From assembly GCA_038147395.1 (NCBI GenBank), contig JAYQTM010000001.1:620001-684000 (forward strand): DNA of 64,000 nucleotides. Direction: 5' to 3'. Below, piece by piece: positions 43,604 through 53,793 of this stretch; within the stretch, counting starts at the first letter, position 1, and every line of letters begins with the position of its first letter. The notes beneath the pieces are model-generated. The model did no database searches. It had not been told where the DNA came from and was given only the letters and a program-made list of their open reading frames with translations. Both the position numbers and the translations under genes were made by a program. The stretch comes from Eutrophovita brisbanensis (GTDB lineage Bacteria > Pseudomonadota > Gammaproteobacteria > Burkholderiales > Eutrophovitaceae).

Positions 43604-44569
43604 ATGAAGAAAGTTGTCGTCACTAGGGAAGTATTTGATGAAACGATTGAATGTCTCGAAGAGTATTTTGTTGTTGATGCGAATCAAAGAGATGAAAAAC
43701 TCTCCAGGGAGCTGATTTTCGACAAGATTGCCGATGCCGATGGGATACAAACTGCGTCTAACGATCGCGTTGATGAGGAGTTTTTGGCGGCGGCACGCAA
43801 TGTTTCGATTATTGCTAACACCGCTGTCGGATATAACAATATCGATCTAGAAGCGTGCTCGAAAAGAAATGTGATTGTCACCAACACGCCGGGTGTGCTT
43901 GATCAAAGCGTCGCAGATTTTGCGATTGGTTTGATGATTGCTGCGTGCAGAAGAATGGGGGAGGCGGAACGCTATTTACGGTCTGGAAATTGGCGGTCGG
44001 TATACCTAAAGCAAATGCTCGGCATTGATGTCCATGGAGCTACGCTCGGTCTCGTTGGGTTTGGGCGCATCGGTCAAGAAATCGCTAAACGCGCCCGAGG
44101 GTTTAGTATGCGTACCTTGTACCACAGTCGGAACCAGGTGGATGCCAACATTGAGAGGCAACTTGGTGCTGAGTTTGTTAACAAAGATGATCTCCTTCGC
44201 CAAGCAGATGTCGTGATGTTGATTCTTCCTTACTCTCCGGCGACTCATCATTTCATTGGAGAAGCAGAACTATCTTTGATGAAGGAAAGGGCTGTTTTGG
44301 TGAACGTTGCACGCGGCGGCATTGTTGATGATTCAGCACTGATACGAGCCTTGAAAGACCGCCGGATCTATGCGGCCGGTCTGGATGTTTTTGAGGGGGA
44401 GCCGGCAATAAATCCGGAATTTCTTGATCTTGAAAATGTGGTTTTATCACCGCATATCGCGAGTGGTTCAGAATCGACAAGAAAAGCAATGGCGATGACT
44501 GCCGCGAACAATCTAGTTGAGGTTTTGGCGCATGGGCGTCCACCTTTAAACTGGGTAAATCGAGAATAA
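43604..44569 (+). CDS. D-2-hydroxyacid dehydrogenase (glyoxylate/hydroxypyruvate reductase type)
   Basis: NAD(P)-dependent dehydrogenase of 321 residues in the GhrB/GyaR group. The Rossmann motif is GLVGFGRIGQEIAKRARGF (about 149-167), and the catalytic set is Arg237 (NVARGG), Glu266 (FEGEP) and His284 (LSPHIASGS). SNDRVDEEFL and ANTAVGYNNIDL fit the glyoxylate reductase branch. It would interconvert D-glycerate and hydroxypyruvate or glycolate and glyoxylate. An amidase follows 53 bases later on the same strand. Confidence 0.88.
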   Translation: MKKVVVTREVFDETIECLEEYFVVDANQRDEKLSRELIFDKIADADGIQTASNDRVDEEFLAAARNVSIIANTAVGYNNIDLEACSKRNVIVTNTPGVLDQSVADFAIGLMIAACRRMGEAERYLRSGNWRSVYLKQMLGIDVHGATLGLVGFGRIGQEIAKRARGFSMRTLYHSRNQVDANIERQLGAEFVNKDDLLRQADVVMLILPYSPATHHFIGEAELSLMKERAVLVNVARGGIVDDSALIRALKDRRIYAAGLDVFEGEPAINPEFLDLENVVLSPHIASGSESTRKAMAMTAANNLVEVLAHGRPPLNWVNRE

Positions 44570-44622
44570 ACCTTTAGAATACCGGCTAGTGTTCTAAAAA
44601 AATATTTCATTAAGTACGACAT

Positions 44623-45945
44623 ATGCCCACGACAAATTTATTTCGCCTTGGCCTACATGAAGTCTCCAAAAGATTGCGGGACGGTAGGCTAAAACCTTCG
44701 GTTTACATATCCAGCCTATTGGAGCGAATCAATGAGCTGGAGGGCAGTGTCCAAGCATGGCAATGGCTTGATCGAGACAGAGCGCTCAATATCGCAAAAA
44801 AAGCAGACAGTGCGGCTGGAGCTCTTAGAGCGGCCCACCCGCTTTACGGAATACCTATTGGGGTGAAAGACAACATCTTTACAGCCGGTATCCCAACCGA
44901 GATGGGCGCATGCTTATATCAAAATTTTATTCCAGAGAGGTCGGCTGACCTAGTCGATAGAATTGAGAAGTCTGGCGCGTTTGTTTTCGGGAAAACCGTT
45001 ACAACGGAAGCAGCCTTCATGGTTCCCTCGAAAACTCGCAATCCTTGGAACTTGCAACATACTCCGGGTGGGTCATCAAGCGGTTCTGCTGCTGCGGTCG
45101 CGGCAGGGTTTATCCCTGGAGCTGTTGGTACGCAAACCAATGGGTCTGTCATCCGTCCTGCGGCTTATTGCGGTGTGGTTGGTTACAAAATGACGAGAGG
45201 ACTCTTGGGTACTGATGGAATCATGCCTTTCTCTCCAATGTTGGATCAACCTGGAGTGTTTGCGAGAAGCGTGGCTGACACAGCGCTTCTTGCATCAAGC
45301 TTTGCGGGTAGACGCTCGGGCATTGCTCCTGACGCCCCGGCCCTGAAAAATGCCCCCAGGTTAGCCGCAGTGCGAACCCCTTCTTGGTATCTCGCAGAGC
45401 CAGAGGCGCGTGTGCAATTCGACGCAGACATAGCGCGTTTGCGAAGCGCTGGGGCTACAATCGACGTCATCGAGTTGCCGGGAGAATTTGACCGGGCACA
45501 TAAAGTTCATCGAACGATCATGTTGTATGAGGCGGCTAGAGTGTCAAAGGCGGTTAGGGTTGAATTCAAGGGGTACTTTTCGGATTTTTTGATTAATGCC
45601 CTTGAGGAGGGAGATAAAGTCACGGAAACCCAATTCAAAGACGCGGTCAAAAAGAAAAATGCGTTGCAAAATAGCTTCGCCGCCTTTATGGATCGAGGCT
45701 ATTCCGCCATTATCACGCCACCGACAACAGGTGAGGCGCCGAACACACTGCAAGTGACGGGTGATCCGAGTTTCTGTTCTATGTGGACGCTGGTGGGAGC
45801 TCCGGCAATCACAATTCCCACCGGCCTGGGTCCCCGTGGACTTCCCCTCGGACTGCAAATTGTTGGTGCTGTTGACGAAGATAACTACCTTTTATCAACT
45901 GCTGCGTGGTGTGAAAGACATTCGCCATTCAAAGGCTTCAGCTAA
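44623..45945 (+). CDS. Amidase signature-family hydrolase
   Basis: Ser-Ser-Lys amidohydrolase, 440 residues. Lys82 (IPIGVKDN), the GGSSSGS motif at 149-155 and the likely nucleophile Ser175 in TQTNGSVIRPAAYCG form the catalytic set. It resembles GatA but is shorter and lacks gatC/gatB partners, so a stand-alone amidase acting on a small amide is more likely. The substrate is not readable. It may be co-transcribed with the preceding dehydrogenase. Confidence 0.87.
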   Translation: MPTTNLFRLGLHEVSKRLRDGRLKPSVYISSLLERINELEGSVQAWQWLDRDRALNIAKKADSAAGALRAAHPLYGIPIGVKDNIFTAGIPTEMGACLYQNFIPERSADLVDRIEKSGAFVFGKTVTTEAAFMVPSKTRNPWNLQHTPGGSSSGSAAAVAAGFIPGAVGTQTNGSVIRPAAYCGVVGYKMTRGLLGTDGIMPFSPMLDQPGVFARSVADTALLASSFAGRRSGIAPDAPALKNAPRLAAVRTPSWYLAEPEARVQFDADIARLRSAGATIDVIELPGEFDRAHKVHRTIMLYEAARVSKAVRVEFKGYFSDFLINALEEGDKVTETQFKDAVKKKNALQNSFAAFMDRGYSAIITPPTTGEAPNTLQVTGDPSFCSMWTLVGAPAITIPTGLGPRGLPLGLQIVGAVDEDNYLLSTAAWCERHSPFKGFS

Positions 45946-46035
45946 TCACGTTGGGTCGGCCTAAATTCAGAACCGTTCTCCTACTTTACTGTCGAAGCGA
46001 GTCTGCATCACCCAATTTAGTTTCTTTGCTGTGAC

Positions 46036-49000
46036 ATGCGTATGGGTTCCACACACACCGAACTCGGCAAACTTATTGACGACACTCTCACCAGGGATCA
46101 CTTTCAATTTCGAAGGCGACTGAGAACAATCCAGCGCAGCGCTGGCTCAAATCCCCCGAATGTGAGCCTCGAGAAACTTAGGGCGGATATTGCGGCGTCA
46201 GTGGACCAGGTAGCTAACAGGGCATCAAGGATCCCAGCGGTTGAGTATGACACTCGGCTTCCTGTCGTTGAAAGGCAAGATGAAATTAAAACGCTGATTG
46301 AAAAGAATCAGGTCATCATCCTATGTGGTGAGACTGGTTCTGGGAAAACCACCCAGCTGCCAAAAATGCTACTCGAAATGGGGCGAGGTGTGCGAGGCCA
46401 AATAGCGCACACACAGCCCAGGCGTATTGCGGCCAGGACGGTGGCTCACCGGATTGCTGCTGAGCTTGGCACTGAGTTGGGGGACATCGTTGGATATAAG
46501 GTTAGATTCTCAGATAAATCGGATCCGAAGAATCTGATTAAGTTGATGACCGATGGAGTCCTACTCGCAGAGACCCAGTCTGATCGATTTCTCGATACAT
46601 ACGACACAATAGTCATCGATGAGGCGCACGAAAGAAATCTAAACGTCGATTTTTTATTCGGATACCTGAAGAAATTACTGAAAAAACGACATGATCTTAA
46701 GTTGATCATCACATCAGCAACGATTGACTCAGAGAAGTTCTCAGCACATTTTGGGAATGCGCCTGTCATCGAGGTTTCGGGACGAACTTATCCGGTAGAT
46801 ATCCAATATGTTGATGAGCAAAGTCTTGAAGCAGAGAAAAGAGACAGCATTGAAGACGATCTTCTTATTTCAAGTTTGAGTCGTATTGAGGCACATGGTG
46901 GACAGGGGGATGTGCTTATATTCCTACCTGGAGAGCGAGAAATTAAATCTGGTTTAGAGCTTATCCGTCGTTCTTTCTTGAGTGGTGGGAGAGCAAAATT
47001 TTGGGAGCTTCTACCGCTGTTTTCTCGTCTTTCCCCAACTGAGCAAAATAAGATATTTGCTCGAGGAGATCGGCGGCGAATTATTTTAGCCACTAACATT
47101 GCCGAGACGTCGCTTACCATTCCGAATATTCAATTTGTCATCGATTCTGGACTCGCGCGGATCAAACGCTACAGTTACCGTAACAAAGTAGAAATGCTTC
47201 AGACCGAACGCGTCTCACAAGCTTCAGCCAATCAGCGAGCAGGACGCAGTGGGCGTGTGATGAATGGCGTCTGTATTCGATTGTATTCTGAGAGTGATTT
47301 TGAGAGTCGTCCTATTCACCCTGATCCGGAGATCCTTAGGTCGTCTCTAGCCGCGGTGATCTTGAAAATGGAGTCTCTTGGTCTCAAAGACCCGTCAAGT
47401 TTTCCGTTTGTTGATTCGCCAATCCCGCGTGCCATTACCGATGGTTATCAACTTTTGGAGGAGTTGGGTGCCATTGATCCCAGTAAACAGTTGACCCGTT
47501 TGGGCACGGAGTTAGCTCGACTACCTCTTGATCCACGAGTTGGACGCATGGTTCTTGCGAGTCGAGAAAATGGATGTACAGATGAAGTATTGAAGCTAGC
47601 AGCTGGTTTTTCTGTTCCGGATGTGAGAGACAATAGCTTCTCTGGTGAGGGACAGAATGATGTCGAGTCGCCCAAGAGAGAGAAGTCTGACCTCGATTTA
47701 ATGTTAGACGTTTGGGAGTGGTTCCAAGGCGAATTCGAAAAAAAACAGGGAAAGCGGCGGTTGAAAGAAGCGTGTCAAAAAAGACATATTTCTGTGGCGC
47801 GTATGTTTGAATGGAGAGAGCTTTACCAACAGCTCAAATCGACAGCGAAAGATATTGGCATCCCGCTTGGGAGCGGGTCTTCCAGAAAGGAAGATGTGAT
47901 TCGATCTGTCTTATCCGGATTGCTGGGTAATATCGGTTACCTGATAGACAAGGACGGAACCTATATCGGTGCTCGAGGAATAAAATTTCAAATTCACCCG
48001 TCTTCTAATCTAAAAAGGAAGAAGCCTAAGTGGATTGTCGCAATGGAGCTTGTTGAAACTCAGCGACTATACGCAAGGGGTGTTACGTCCATTGACGTGA
48101 CATGGATTGAGCCAATCGCAAAACATCTGACACGTTCAACGTATCGAGAACCTCGTTGGTCAAAAAACTTAGGGAGCGTTGTCGCCGATGAACAAGTGAC
48201 GCTTTATGGGCTGGTTATTGTCGCCAGTCGACAGGTTCAATATGGTCCGATTGCTCCCTCGGACGCGAGGGAAATATTCATTCGGGATGCGCTGGTACAT
48301 GGACATGTAAAAAAGTCGCCGCCTTTTATGGTCCATAACCAAGAGCTGATGGAGGCCGTTTCAAGTATTGAAGAGCGAGTTAGAAGGTATGACCTTCTGG
48401 TTGACGAGGGAATTATCCACTCGTTTTTTGATGAGCGCGTGCCAAAAGATATCAATACTTGGACTCAATTTGAGCAATGGCGTAAAAGTGTCGAACGAGT
48501 GGACCCAAAAATCCTTTATCTGAAGAAGTCGTTACTCATCAGGCGTGAAGTAGATGAGGGCACCTACGATCTTTATCCCGATGAAGTTGAGATCAATGGT
48601 ATCCACTTTCAATTAAGTTACCGTTTTGAGCCCGGACACCCTCTGGATGGGGTCACTTTGGCCGCACCTATTGAACTATTGAACCAAGTGCACGAGGAGA
48701 CCACTGAGTGGTTAGTTCCAGGCTTATTGCGCGAGAAAATCACCGAATTAGTTAAGGCGCTCCCTAAGGTGGTCAGAAAACAACTGTTTCCGGTAAATCA
48801 ATTTGTTGACGCCGTCGTAGGTGATCTTCGACAGAAAAAAATATCACTCTACGAACATATTGCCTCTGTCCTCAAGCATCGTCATAACATTACAGTCCCG
48901 ATAGGGGATCTTTCAAACTTAGTCATCCCAAAACATCTGATGATGAATTTTTCAATTCTTGATGAGGCAGGGGTGGAAATAAAATGCGGCAGAAACTTAT

Positions 49001-49971
49001 CCGAATTAAAGCGTGAGCTCGGATCAAAAGCAAAAGACGCTTTTTCAACTCAAGAGGAAAATGTCGGCCAAAAAATAGGATTGAAATCTTGGAATTTTGG
49101 AGATTTGCCGGATGCCGTGACGGTTACCGTAAATGGTAGACGAGCCACAGGTTATCCGGCTTTGAGAGACGATGGTGATTCTGTATCGATGGTTTTTCTT
49201 GACGTTGAGATGGATGCGCGCAGGATGTCGCTTAGTGGACTTCAAAGACTATTCAGACTTTCAGCAAAAGAGCAGTTTAAATTTGTTGAAAAACAACTTT
49301 CATCCATAGTGTCGCGTGCGCTCCAATATTCGGTGTTGCTTCGACAACATGGTGTTATCCTTCAAGGCTCCTCTGTTCAAGATCGTCTTATGGAGCTCTT
49401 GCTTCAATCGGTAGCGAATCGCGCTTTATCTTTACCCCAAAACACAATCAAGACACAGGCCGAGTTTTTGGAGAAAACCCGAAAAGCTAAAACTGACCTT
49501 GTAACCATAGCGAATGAGCTGTCTAAATTAACTGAGGCTATTTTTGATCAGTACGCGACGGTTATGACTGGCATTGAGGAGAAAAAGAAAGTATTAGAGC
49601 CAAGTTGCCGCAGTGCTATTAATGATCATCTGCTCCAATTGATGTCTGCCGATTTTCTGAGGGATACGCCATACGAATATTTGAGACACTATCCACGCTA
49701 CTTATCCTCAATCATGTTTCGCATCGAAAAGGCAATAGCAGATCCACATAAAGATCTGATGTGGCAAGAGGAGATTGATGCGATATCGAATCGAATTCGC
49801 ATCGGGCTTGATCGCTGCCGTGATGCGAGTCAGATTGAACTTTTAAGCGAGTTAAAGTGGTCCATCGAAGAGCTTCGGGTGTCACTTTGGGCGCAGCAGC
49901 TCAAAACACCAAAGCCCGTATCTTTTAAGAGAATCGAGAAAGCGTTAGATCTTATACTCAAAGCTGTTTGA
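46036..49971 (+). CDS. hrpA: ATP-dependent RNA helicase HrpA
   Basis: DEAH-box helicase of 1311 residues (E. coli 1300). Walker A GETGSGKTTQLPK lies near residue 98, DEAH in VIDEAHERNLNVDFLFGYL, SAT in TSATIDSEKFS, and motif VI is QRAGRSGR. The helicase-associated and OB-fold regions follow, then the long DUF3418-type C-terminal half that distinguishes HrpA from HrpB. In E. coli HrpA processes daa mRNA and helps rescue stalled ribosomes. There is a 90-base gap upstream with no recognised promoter. Confidence 0.95.
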   Translation: MRMGSTHTELGKLIDDTLTRDHFQFRRRLRTIQRSAGSNPPNVSLEKLRADIAASVDQVANRASRIPAVEYDTRLPVVERQDEIKTLIEKNQVIILCGETGSGKTTQLPKMLLEMGRGVRGQIAHTQPRRIAARTVAHRIAAELGTELGDIVGYKVRFSDKSDPKNLIKLMTDGVLLAETQSDRFLDTYDTIVIDEAHERNLNVDFLFGYLKKLLKKRHDLKLIITSATIDSEKFSAHFGNAPVIEVSGRTYPVDIQYVDEQSLEAEKRDSIEDDLLISSLSRIEAHGGQGDVLIFLPGEREIKSGLELIRRSFLSGGRAKFWELLPLFSRLSPTEQNKIFARGDRRRIILATNIAETSLTIPNIQFVIDSGLARIKRYSYRNKVEMLQTERVSQASANQRAGRSGRVMNGVCIRLYSESDFESRPIHPDPEILRSSLAAVILKMESLGLKDPSSFPFVDSPIPRAITDGYQLLEELGAIDPSKQLTRLGTELARLPLDPRVGRMVLASRENGCTDEVLKLAAGFSVPDVRDNSFSGEGQNDVESPKREKSDLDLMLDVWEWFQGEFEKKQGKRRLKEACQKRHISVARMFEWRELYQQLKSTAKDIGIPLGSGSSRKEDVIRSVLSGLLGNIGYLIDKDGTYIGARGIKFQIHPSSNLKRKKPKWIVAMELVETQRLYARGVTSIDVTWIEPIAKHLTRSTYREPRWSKNLGSVVADEQVTLYGLVIVASRQVQYGPIAPSDAREIFIRDALVHGHVKKSPPFMVHNQELMEAVSSIEERVRRYDLLVDEGIIHSFFDERVPKDINTWTQFEQWRKSVERVDPKILYLKKSLLIRREVDEGTYDLYPDEVEINGIHFQLSYRFEPGHPLDGVTLAAPIELLNQVHEETTEWLVPGLLREKITELVKALPKVVRKQLFPVNQFVDAVVGDLRQKKISLYEHIASVLKHRHNITVPIGDLSNLVIPKHLMMNFSILDEAGVEIKCGRNLSELKRELGSKAKDAFSTQEENVGQKIGLKSWNFGDLPDAVTVTVNGRRATGYPALRDDGDSVSMVFLDVEMDARRMSLSGLQRLFRLSAKEQFKFVEKQLSSIVSRALQYSVLLRQHGVILQGSSVQDRLMELLLQSVANRALSLPQNTIKTQAEFLEKTRKAKTDLVTIANELSKLTEAIFDQYATVMTGIEEKKKVLEPSCRSAINDHLLQLMSADFLRDTPYEYLRHYPRYLSSIMFRIEKAIADPHKDLMWQEEIDAISNRIRIGLDRCRDASQIELLSELKWSIEELRVSLWAQQLKTPKPVSFKRIEKALDLILKAV

Positions 49972-50030
49972 GGGGCACGATACTGGTTTTGATATGATGA
50001 TCTTGGACTTATGTAGCGGCGACGCAGTTT

Positions 50031-52181
50031 ATGGAAAAATCATTCAGTAAAGAAATACAATCTCTGAAGCTTGGTGATGGGGACGAGTTTCAGGGCGAAG
50101 GTATCCTTGCGATAACTAAAGCGTTGCTCCAATCCGGAGTGTCCTATGTTGGAGGCTACCAAGGGGCACCCGTATCCCACCTTCTCGATGTGATGGTTCA
50201 AGCGACAGAGTACATGTCAGAGTTAGGTATTCACGTAGCGCCGTGCTCCAATGAAGCTTCTGCCGCAGCGATGTTAGGTGCCTCAATTCACTATCCAGTT
50301 CGTGGTGCGGTCACTTGGAAGTCAATTGTTGGGACCAATGTTGCAGCCGACGCGTTATCGAACCTGAGTTCGCCTGGAGTAACGGGTGGCGCGATGATTG
50401 TCGTCGGGGAAGACTATGGTGAAGGTGCTAGCGTGATTCAGGAACGTACTTACGCATTTGCCCTAAAGTCAACAATGTTGCTTATCGATCCTAGGCCAGA
50501 CTTGCAGACGATGGTCCGTCTAGTCGAGGAGGGTTTCTCGCTATCCGAGGTGTCGAATATGCCTGTGATGGTTGAGCTTCGCATAAGGACATGCCACGTC
50601 CGAGGAAGCTTCAAGGCGAAAGATAATATTGCGCCGCAAATTTCAACCAACAAATTGATGCAGGACCCAGCCCAATTTGACTACTCAAAGTTAGCTCACC
50701 CGCCAGTGACTTTCGTTCACGAGAAGCTCAAGCAAGAGCAGCGCATTCCCGCGGCTCGTCAGTACATCATGGAGCACAAACTAAATGAAGTTTTTACAGG
50801 CAAGAGATCGAATATTGGAATCGTGGTTCAGGGCGGGCTGTACAACACCTTGGTGAGGGCGCTGACGTTATTGGGCCTTTCTGATCATTTTGGTGAGAGT
50901 GAAATTCCAATTTTGGTCTTGAATGTCATCTATCCACTAGTCCCGGACGAGCTCGTTGAGTTCTGTCGTGATAAAGAGAAAATTCTTGTTGTCGAAGAAG
51001 GCGCACCTGAATTCATCGAATTGGAAATCATCGCGCAGCTTAGTCGTAGGCGGCTGAACACTCAAGTTCACGGTAAGGATCTTTTCGCGATATCTGGTGA
51101 GTATAAAGTCGATGGCGTATCTCAGGGTGTTGAACGCTTTCTATCTCCTCCCGATAAATCGTCCGGGGTTGAGACTGAGCTGATTAAGGGGCCAGCTGGC
51201 CAGACCGGCTGTTCGGTTCAACCAGGTAATTTGAGCCCACTGCCGCCTAGACCTCCTGGGTTTTGTATTGGTTGTCCCGAGCGTCCAGTATTTTCAGCGC
51301 TCAAGCAAAACCAAAAGCAATTTGGCAAAGTTCATGTCGCTGCTGATATTGGTTGTCACTCCTTTGGTACGTTTGACCCATTTGGTTTTGGTCACTCCAT
51401 CCTGGGTTACGGTATGAGTCTCGCAAGCCGTGCGGGTGTGTCACCGATGATGAACCGCAGAGTGCTATCTATCATGGGGGATGGAGGTTTTTGGCATAAC
51501 GGTTTACTGACAGGGGTTCAGTCGGCATTGTTCAATGGTGACGACGCAGTATTAATTATTTTTAAAAATGGCTACACCTCGGCGACAGGCACGCAGGAAA
51601 TCATCTCTACCCCAGACGAGGAAGTTAAAGCCAGTGCACCTAAAAAACAAGAAAGTTTGGTAGACCGTAACAAAACGATTGAGGAGACGCTGCGTGGTAT
51701 CGGAGTCGAGTGGATCAGGACCGTTTACACCTATGATGTCGAACGTGTGAAGCGGATCTTGGATGAAGCTTTTACGACTCGGTTCGATGGGCTCAAGATT
51801 ATTGTAGCTGAGGGAGAATGTCAGCTAGAGAGACAGAGGCGAATTCGACCGTGGATCGCGGCATTAAAGCAGCATGGCGAGCGATACGAAAGAGTAAAGT
51901 ATGGCATTGATGATGATGTGTGCTCTGGAGACCACGCGTGTATGCGCATTTCCGGATGTCCATCACTCACTCTCAAAGATAACCCCGATCCCTTAAAAGA
52001 AGATCCAGTTGCTACGATATCCGATGGGTGTGTTGGCTGTGGTTTATGTGGTGAAAATGCTCACTCGGCTACTTTATGTCCGTCATTTTACCGTGCTGAG
52101 ATTGTTAAAAACCCGAAGCCGTGGGAACGAGTTGTGAATCATCTCAGCCGGGCTGTGATGTCCGTTATTGCCAAAAACTAA
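50031..52181 (+). CDS. iorA: Indolepyruvate:ferredoxin oxidoreductase alpha subunit
   Basis: 716-residue thiamine-diphosphate subunit. Domain order: pyrimidine-binding domain with GYQGAPVSHLLDVM and CSNEASAAAMLGAS, a middle domain, FCIGCPERPVFSAL, then the thiamine-binding SIMGDGGFWHNGL near residue 480 and FKNGYTSATGTQE. The C-terminus carries ferredoxin-type clusters (CSGDHACMRISGCP, then CVGCGLCGENAHSATLCP near 666). It partners with the next gene to oxidise aryl 2-oxoacids from aromatic amino acids to acyl-CoA. It is a paralogue of the fused enzyme at 26433, with distinct sequence. Confidence 0.9.
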   Translation: MEKSFSKEIQSLKLGDGDEFQGEGILAITKALLQSGVSYVGGYQGAPVSHLLDVMVQATEYMSELGIHVAPCSNEASAAAMLGASIHYPVRGAVTWKSIVGTNVAADALSNLSSPGVTGGAMIVVGEDYGEGASVIQERTYAFALKSTMLLIDPRPDLQTMVRLVEEGFSLSEVSNMPVMVELRIRTCHVRGSFKAKDNIAPQISTNKLMQDPAQFDYSKLAHPPVTFVHEKLKQEQRIPAARQYIMEHKLNEVFTGKRSNIGIVVQGGLYNTLVRALTLLGLSDHFGESEIPILVLNVIYPLVPDELVEFCRDKEKILVVEEGAPEFIELEIIAQLSRRRLNTQVHGKDLFAISGEYKVDGVSQGVERFLSPPDKSSGVETELIKGPAGQTGCSVQPGNLSPLPPRPPGFCIGCPERPVFSALKQNQKQFGKVHVAADIGCHSFGTFDPFGFGHSILGYGMSLASRAGVSPMMNRRVLSIMGDGGFWHNGLLTGVQSALFNGDDAVLIIFKNGYTSATGTQEIISTPDEEVKASAPKKQESLVDRNKTIEETLRGIGVEWIRTVYTYDVERVKRILDEAFTTRFDGLKIIVAEGECQLERQRRIRPWIAALKQHGERYERVKYGIDDDVCSGDHACMRISGCPSLTLKDNPDPLKEDPVATISDGCVGCGLCGENAHSATLCPSFYRAEIVKNPKPWERVVNHLSRAVMSVIAKN

Positions 52182-52190
52182 TTGCGCGAT

Positions 52191-53759
52191 ATGACTGATA
52201 CACCAATCAAGATATTAATTTGTGCGCTTGGTGGAGAGGGCGGTGGCGTATTGGCTGAGTGGTTATTTGAAGTGGCGACTCGAGCTAATTTTTTTGTTCA
52301 AAGCACCTCGGTACCTGGGGTTGCGCAACGAACTGGCGCTACAACGTATTACGTCGAGGTGTATCCCGTTGCTAAAGCTGATCTCGGTGATCGACGCCCA
52401 ATATTCAGCTTGAATCCAGTCGCAGGAGATCTGGATTTTTTGGTTTCATCCGAGCTACTTGAAACTGCCAGGCAAACTCGTGCAGGAATGGTCACGGCAG
52501 ACAAGACTCGTGTTCTCACATCAATCTCTCGCGTATACACAAACGCCGAAAAGATGAATTTGTCGGATGGTCGAATTGATTCATCAGCATTGATTGAGGA
52601 AATCTCACAATCAAGTAAAGACGTTATCTCGTTTGATATGGCGGCTATCGCTGCTGAAGAAAACACAGTCGTCAGCGCAGTCCTCTTTGGTGCGATCGCG
52701 GCCAGTTCGGTGCTGCCGATACCTCGAGATCTATTTGAATCGGTGATTGAGAGTTCTGGGCGCGGCGTTCAGGCAAGCTTACGTGGTTTTGATCGAGCTT
52801 ATTCACAGACGCTATCGACAATAACCGGAGATACGGGTGATGGCCCGGAGCAAGTATCTCTTACTGTGGATTCTTTCACGGCAAGTCAGACCATTCCAGA
52901 AATAGGGTTCTTACCGTTGAGTGTTCAACAACTTGTGACGCTCGGTATAGAGAGGACTGCTGAGTACCAGAATGTCAGTTACGCGTCTTCATACACGGAT
53001 CGAGTGATTAACGTCGCTAAGGTGGAGCGCCTATCGGCTGGTGGCGAAGCAGGGGATTTTGGCGTAACGGCTGAAGTGGCTCGGTATCTCGCTTTATGGA
53101 TGTGTTTTGACGATATCGTCAAGGTGGCGAGATTAAAATCCAAATCAGACCGTATCAATCGGATTCGACAAGATTTGAAGGCCGATGATGAGGACGTTGT
53201 GCATGTTTATGATTTTTTAAAGCCTGGAATCCCAGAGATTGCTGGTTTGTTGCCCCCATTTTTAGCCGCTCCGCTCATGCTTTATCATAGGAAGAGGTTA
53301 GAGAGTGGTAAGCGTGCGTTGTCATTTCCTATGAAGTTGAGAGCGTCATCGGTATTTGGATATGGGTTATTCAGATTACTAGGCTCGTTTAAATGGCTCA
53401 GAACGTTCGGTAGTCGATTCCAAGAGGAGCAACAACTGATTGAACAGTGGCTCCTCGGGGTTACAGCATCGTTTACCGAGTCTCCTCGTGTTGCTTTCGA
53501 AGTTGCCCGATCTGGGCGACTCATCAAGGGCTATGGTTCGACTAATGAGCGGGGAAGAGATAACTTACTCCACATATTGGAAACGGTTTTGCCTAATTTG
53601 TCGACAACGGAGACCGAAAAGGCTGTGGTAATCCGATCCATTGTTGATGCTGCTCAAGCCGATGAGGAGGGGGAAAAATTTTCATCGGAGTTGTTGAAGC
53701 GAAAGCTACCTCAGAAGCCGATAGTTGCTCAGCCGATCAGGTGGTACAAAAAGCCGTAA
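52191..53759 (+). CDS. iorB: Indolepyruvate:ferredoxin oxidoreductase beta subunit with C-terminal extension
   Basis: 522 residues from ATG 52191 (a TTG nine bases earlier is in frame). The N-terminal gamma/beta-type domain has ILICALGGEGGGVLAEWL and VPGVAQRTGATTYYVEVYP. Archaeal IorB is about 200 residues. The extra roughly 300 C-terminal residues (from about YLALWMCFDDIVKVARLKSKSDR) resemble the DUF6537-type tail also found on fused enzymes. It starts nine bases after iorA and is surely co-transcribed. Confidence 0.88.
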   Translation: MTDTPIKILICALGGEGGGVLAEWLFEVATRANFFVQSTSVPGVAQRTGATTYYVEVYPVAKADLGDRRPIFSLNPVAGDLDFLVSSELLETARQTRAGMVTADKTRVLTSISRVYTNAEKMNLSDGRIDSSALIEEISQSSKDVISFDMAAIAAEENTVVSAVLFGAIAASSVLPIPRDLFESVIESSGRGVQASLRGFDRAYSQTLSTITGDTGDGPEQVSLTVDSFTASQTIPEIGFLPLSVQQLVTLGIERTAEYQNVSYASSYTDRVINVAKVERLSAGGEAGDFGVTAEVARYLALWMCFDDIVKVARLKSKSDRINRIRQDLKADDEDVVHVYDFLKPGIPEIAGLLPPFLAAPLMLYHRKRLESGKRALSFPMKLRASSVFGYGLFRLLGSFKWLRTFGSRFQEEQQLIEQWLLGVTASFTESPRVAFEVARSGRLIKGYGSTNERGRDNLLHILETVLPNLSTTETEKAVVIRSIVDAAQADEEGEKFSSELLKRKLPQKPIVAQPIRWYKKP

Positions 53760-53793
53760 CAAATTAACGATTCGATCACAGAGGATGATTGCG

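Noticed and set aside
49972..50030. TATGAT upstream of iorA as a promoter
   Set aside because: No -35 box at an acceptable distance. TTGAGG is 19 bases away and inside the end of hrpA.
53725..53793. Upstream start of the metallophosphoesterase-like gene inside iorB
   Set aside because: It places about 23 charged residues before an otherwise perfect signal peptide. ATG 53794 has its own AGAGGA.
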